Positions 4,637-5,458 of a DNA stretch of 5,458 bases are shown here, one piece after another. Source of the DNA: Clostridiales bacterium (GTDB lineage: Bacteria > Bacillota > Clostridia > Tissierellales > Sedimentibacteraceae); contig DNNJ01000033.1 in NCBI GenBank assembly GCA_003487955.1, positions 1 to 5,458 of the forward strand, in the 5' to 3' direction. How positions within the stretch are numbered: position 1 is the first letter of the stretch; each line of letters starts with the position of its first letter. Made by a program: the position numbers and the translations under genes. Below the pieces are notes generated by a model that saw only the letters and a program-made list of their open reading frames with translations, ran no database searches and was not told the origin of the DNA.

Positions 4637-4966
4637 ATGGAAGAAATCACAGAAGAGCAGATCCTTGCTCTGACAAACAATCAGAAGCGTGAGGAGTTCC
4701 TCAAAACGTGGCCGGAATGGCCGGTACTGGCGGCAGTACCAGCTTTAAAACTGGCAGTACGTCAGGTAGTCTTGCCGGACAGGGAACGTATTGTCAGTCT
4801 GGAATATGCCAAAACGCCATTTGAACTACACCGGCATTGCTATTTTCAGCGGCTGGGATTGACCGAGGGCATTAGCCCGTTTAATGATATGAGCACCGGT
4901 CAGACTGTTGAACATCTGAAAAACCTGCGCATGAAAATTGTGAATCAACGTAAAAAGGAGGACTAA
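4637..4966 (+). CDS. Conserved-type hypothetical early phage protein
   Basis: A 109-residue soluble protein of unknown function. It begins with an acidic helix (EEITEEQILALTNNQKREEFLKTW), followed by PEWPVLAAVPALKLAVRQVVLPD, and ends in a basic helix (HLKNLRMKIVNQRKKED). The opening (ITEEQILALTNNQKREEFL with a following W-P-W segment) is familiar from early-region hypothetical proteins of clostridial phages, but I cannot attach a function. No catalytic or metal site is evident. The start directly follows the previous stop (TGAATG), with AAGGAAAG (4621-4628) upstream. The next gene starts 3 nt after its stop, inside one operon. Confidence 0.75.
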   Translation: MEEITEEQILALTNNQKREEFLKTWPEWPVLAAVPALKLAVRQVVLPDRERIVSLEYAKTPFELHRHCYFQRLGLTEGISPFNDMSTGQTVEHLKNLRMKIVNQRKKED

Positions 4967-4969
4967 CTA

Positions 4970-5221
4970 ATGCAAGAAAATAAAAAAGCCGCCAGCGATG
5001 CCGCAAACACCACTGGTAGCAAAGGAACTAACTTTATAGCCAGTGTAGCACAACAGGGCGGTGAGGTCAAGCAGCGTATTATGCTGCTATACCCGTGCGA
5101 TACCTGCGGGAAACGGTGCACGAGTTCCAGCTATAGCCGTTGCCCGGCATTTGGGACATGGGCAAAAACGTCATGGCGCTGGGCGACAAGACTGTTGAAA
5201 TCGGAGGTGCGGAAACCGTGA
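4970..5221 (+). CDS. Small cysteine-rich (zinc-finger-like) early protein
   Basis: An 83-residue protein with a low-complexity N-terminus (1-36) and a compact cysteine motif, CDTCGKRCTSSSYSRC (43-58; C43, C46, C50, C58), followed by an aromatic W64-W69-W71 segment. The pattern suggests a single zinc-binding knuckle, as in other small phage early proteins, perhaps for nucleic-acid or protein contact. The ATG follows AAGGAGG (4955-4961) with an 8-nt gap. The stop TGA (5219-5221) overlaps the GTG start of the next gene as GTGA. The C-terminal RLLKSEVRKP is plausible, so I see no frameshift. Function unknown. Confidence 0.72.
   Translation: MQENKKAASDAANTTGSKGTNFIASVAQQGGEVKQRIMLLYPCDTCGKRCTSSSYSRCPAFGTWAKTSWRWATRLLKSEVRKP
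5203..5209 (+). promoter_or_regulatory. Ribosome binding site that sets a GTG start at 5218
   Basis: GGAGGTG lies 8 nt before GTG at 5218-5220. It decides the start of the next small gene. The earlier in-frame ATG at 5140 has no such site and would give a long overlap with the upstream gene. Confidence 0.7.
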
Positions 5222-5406
5222 ATAAGCATAAGTGCCGCAAATGCCGTTCCCGCAAAGCATTGAAAACCTGTGACGACCGCTGCGAAGATTTCTGCTATCT
5301 CGGCGAGGGCGACGTAATCTGTACGCGCAATGCGGAAAACCGCTTGGTACTGGACGGCTGGAATCCAACAAATGATTTCTATTGGTGTGGAGGTGCGCGG
5401 AAATGA
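5218..5406 (+). CDS. Second small cysteine-rich early protein (GTG start)
   Basis: A 62-residue protein beginning MNKHKCRKCRSR from a GTG codon. It has seven cysteines (C6, C9, C18, C22, C26, C35, C57) and one histidine near the N-terminus, enough for a zinc site: CRKC plus CDDRCEDFC. The tail holds W48 and W56. Its start overlaps the previous stop by three bases (GTGA) and its stop overlaps the ATG of the ATPase gene (ATGA), so the three are translationally coupled. Ribosome sites before it and before the next gene are both GGAGGTG followed by CG-rich spacers. Function unknown; two adjacent cysteine-rich genes may be old duplicates or partners, though their motifs are not alike enough to show it. 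Confidence 0.68.
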   Translation: MNKHKCRKCRSRKALKTCDDRCEDFCYLGEGDVICTRNAENRLVLDGWNPTNDFYWCGGARK

Positions 5407-5458
5407 TTAAACTTGGATCGCTGACTCTGGAAAACTTCCGGGGCTGCAAACATTATAA
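5403..5458 (+). CDS. N-terminus of an AAA/RecF-SbcC-like ATPase (cut by window end)
   Basis: Only 18 codons are present. MIKLGSLTLENFRGCKHY is the characteristic first strand and turn of ABC/RecF/SbcC-type ATPases (hydrophobic-x-L-x-L-x-N-F-R/K-G), where the Walker A lies about 15-25 residues further on, outside the window. In phages of Firmicutes such a gene usually opens the early recombination/replication set. The ATG overlaps the previous stop (ATGA), and GGAGGTG (5389-5395) ends 7 nt upstream. The family is likely, but the subtype cannot be told from this fragment. Confidence 0.75.
   Translation, partial: MIKLGSLTLENFRGCKHY

Noticed and set aside
4458..4673. Alternative rightward frame over the small membrane protein
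   Set aside because: No ribosome site and large overlaps with two better-supported genes. The 4427 frame has AGAAGGTGA and abuts the next start exactly.
5140..5217. Upstream ATG extension of the second cysteine-rich gene
   Set aside because: It would overlap the preceding gene by 82 bp and lacks a ribosome site, whereas GTG 5218 has GGAGGTG at 8 nt and a GTGA overlap.
5171..5449. Leftward open frame of 92 codons near the right end
   Set aside because: Antisense to two coupled genes, with an arginine/histidine/serine-rich composition typical of a shadow frame.
1..5458. CRISPR array, tRNA, rRNA, insertion sequence or attachment site
   Set aside because: No regularly spaced repeats, no cloverleaf or rRNA-like segment, no transposase frame, and no duplicated core sequence at element edges was seen in the window.

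Overview
The window looks like the lysogeny and early-gene switch of a temperate phage, or a closely related integrative element, from a low-to-mid GC Gram-positive bacterium, most likely a Clostridia or Oscillospiraceae-type gut Firmicute. The reasons are strong AGGAGG-type ribosome binding sites before nearly every gene, TTGACA/TATTAT-type promoters, an XRE repressor with a C-terminal tail typical of Firmicute elements, and a row of very small overlapping early phage-type genes leading into a RecF/SbcC-like ATPase. No integrase, structural gene or attachment site is visible, so prophage versus conjugative element cannot be settled, and the taxonomic call is an inference.

Layout. Positions 1-139 hold no convincing gene, only a long rightward terminator-like hairpin (52-84). 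Positions 140-3678 are a leftward block. In transcription order it has the XRE repressor (3286-3678), a zinc-ribbon/two-TM/PH-domain membrane protein (2700-3194), a 507-residue ParB-like protein with an EGNRR motif and an extra C-terminal domain (1057-2580), and a D12-class DNA adenine methylase (140-985). Positions 3679-3826 are the divergent switch: a repressor promoter and an early promoter, with three 17-bp operators whose centres lie 31 and 30 bp apart, the middle one exactly filling the spacer of the early promoter. Positions 3827-5458 are the rightward early operon: a Cro-like HTH protein, an excisionase/AlpA-like HTH protein, a small membrane protein, a 109-residue unknown, two cysteine-rich small proteins, and the start of an AAA ATPase cut by the window end.

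The leftward block and the Cro-like gene are visibly AT-rich, and the early operon beyond about 4095 is more GC-rich. A headless coding tail (SAEQKFNAALDELIKTKQ, stop at 4153-4155) lies at this change. This suggests that the immunity region was swapped in as a module and that the break cut a gene.

How the parts may work together. The repressor would hold the early promoter off through the three operators while allowing its own transcription. The three leftward genes beyond it sit where phages carry lysogen-expressed accessory genes. The ParB-like and methylase genes are a candidate DNA modification/defence pair. The zinc-ribbon/PH membrane protein is a candidate superinfection-exclusion or envelope factor. 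These roles are inferred from position and domains, not shown by the sequence.
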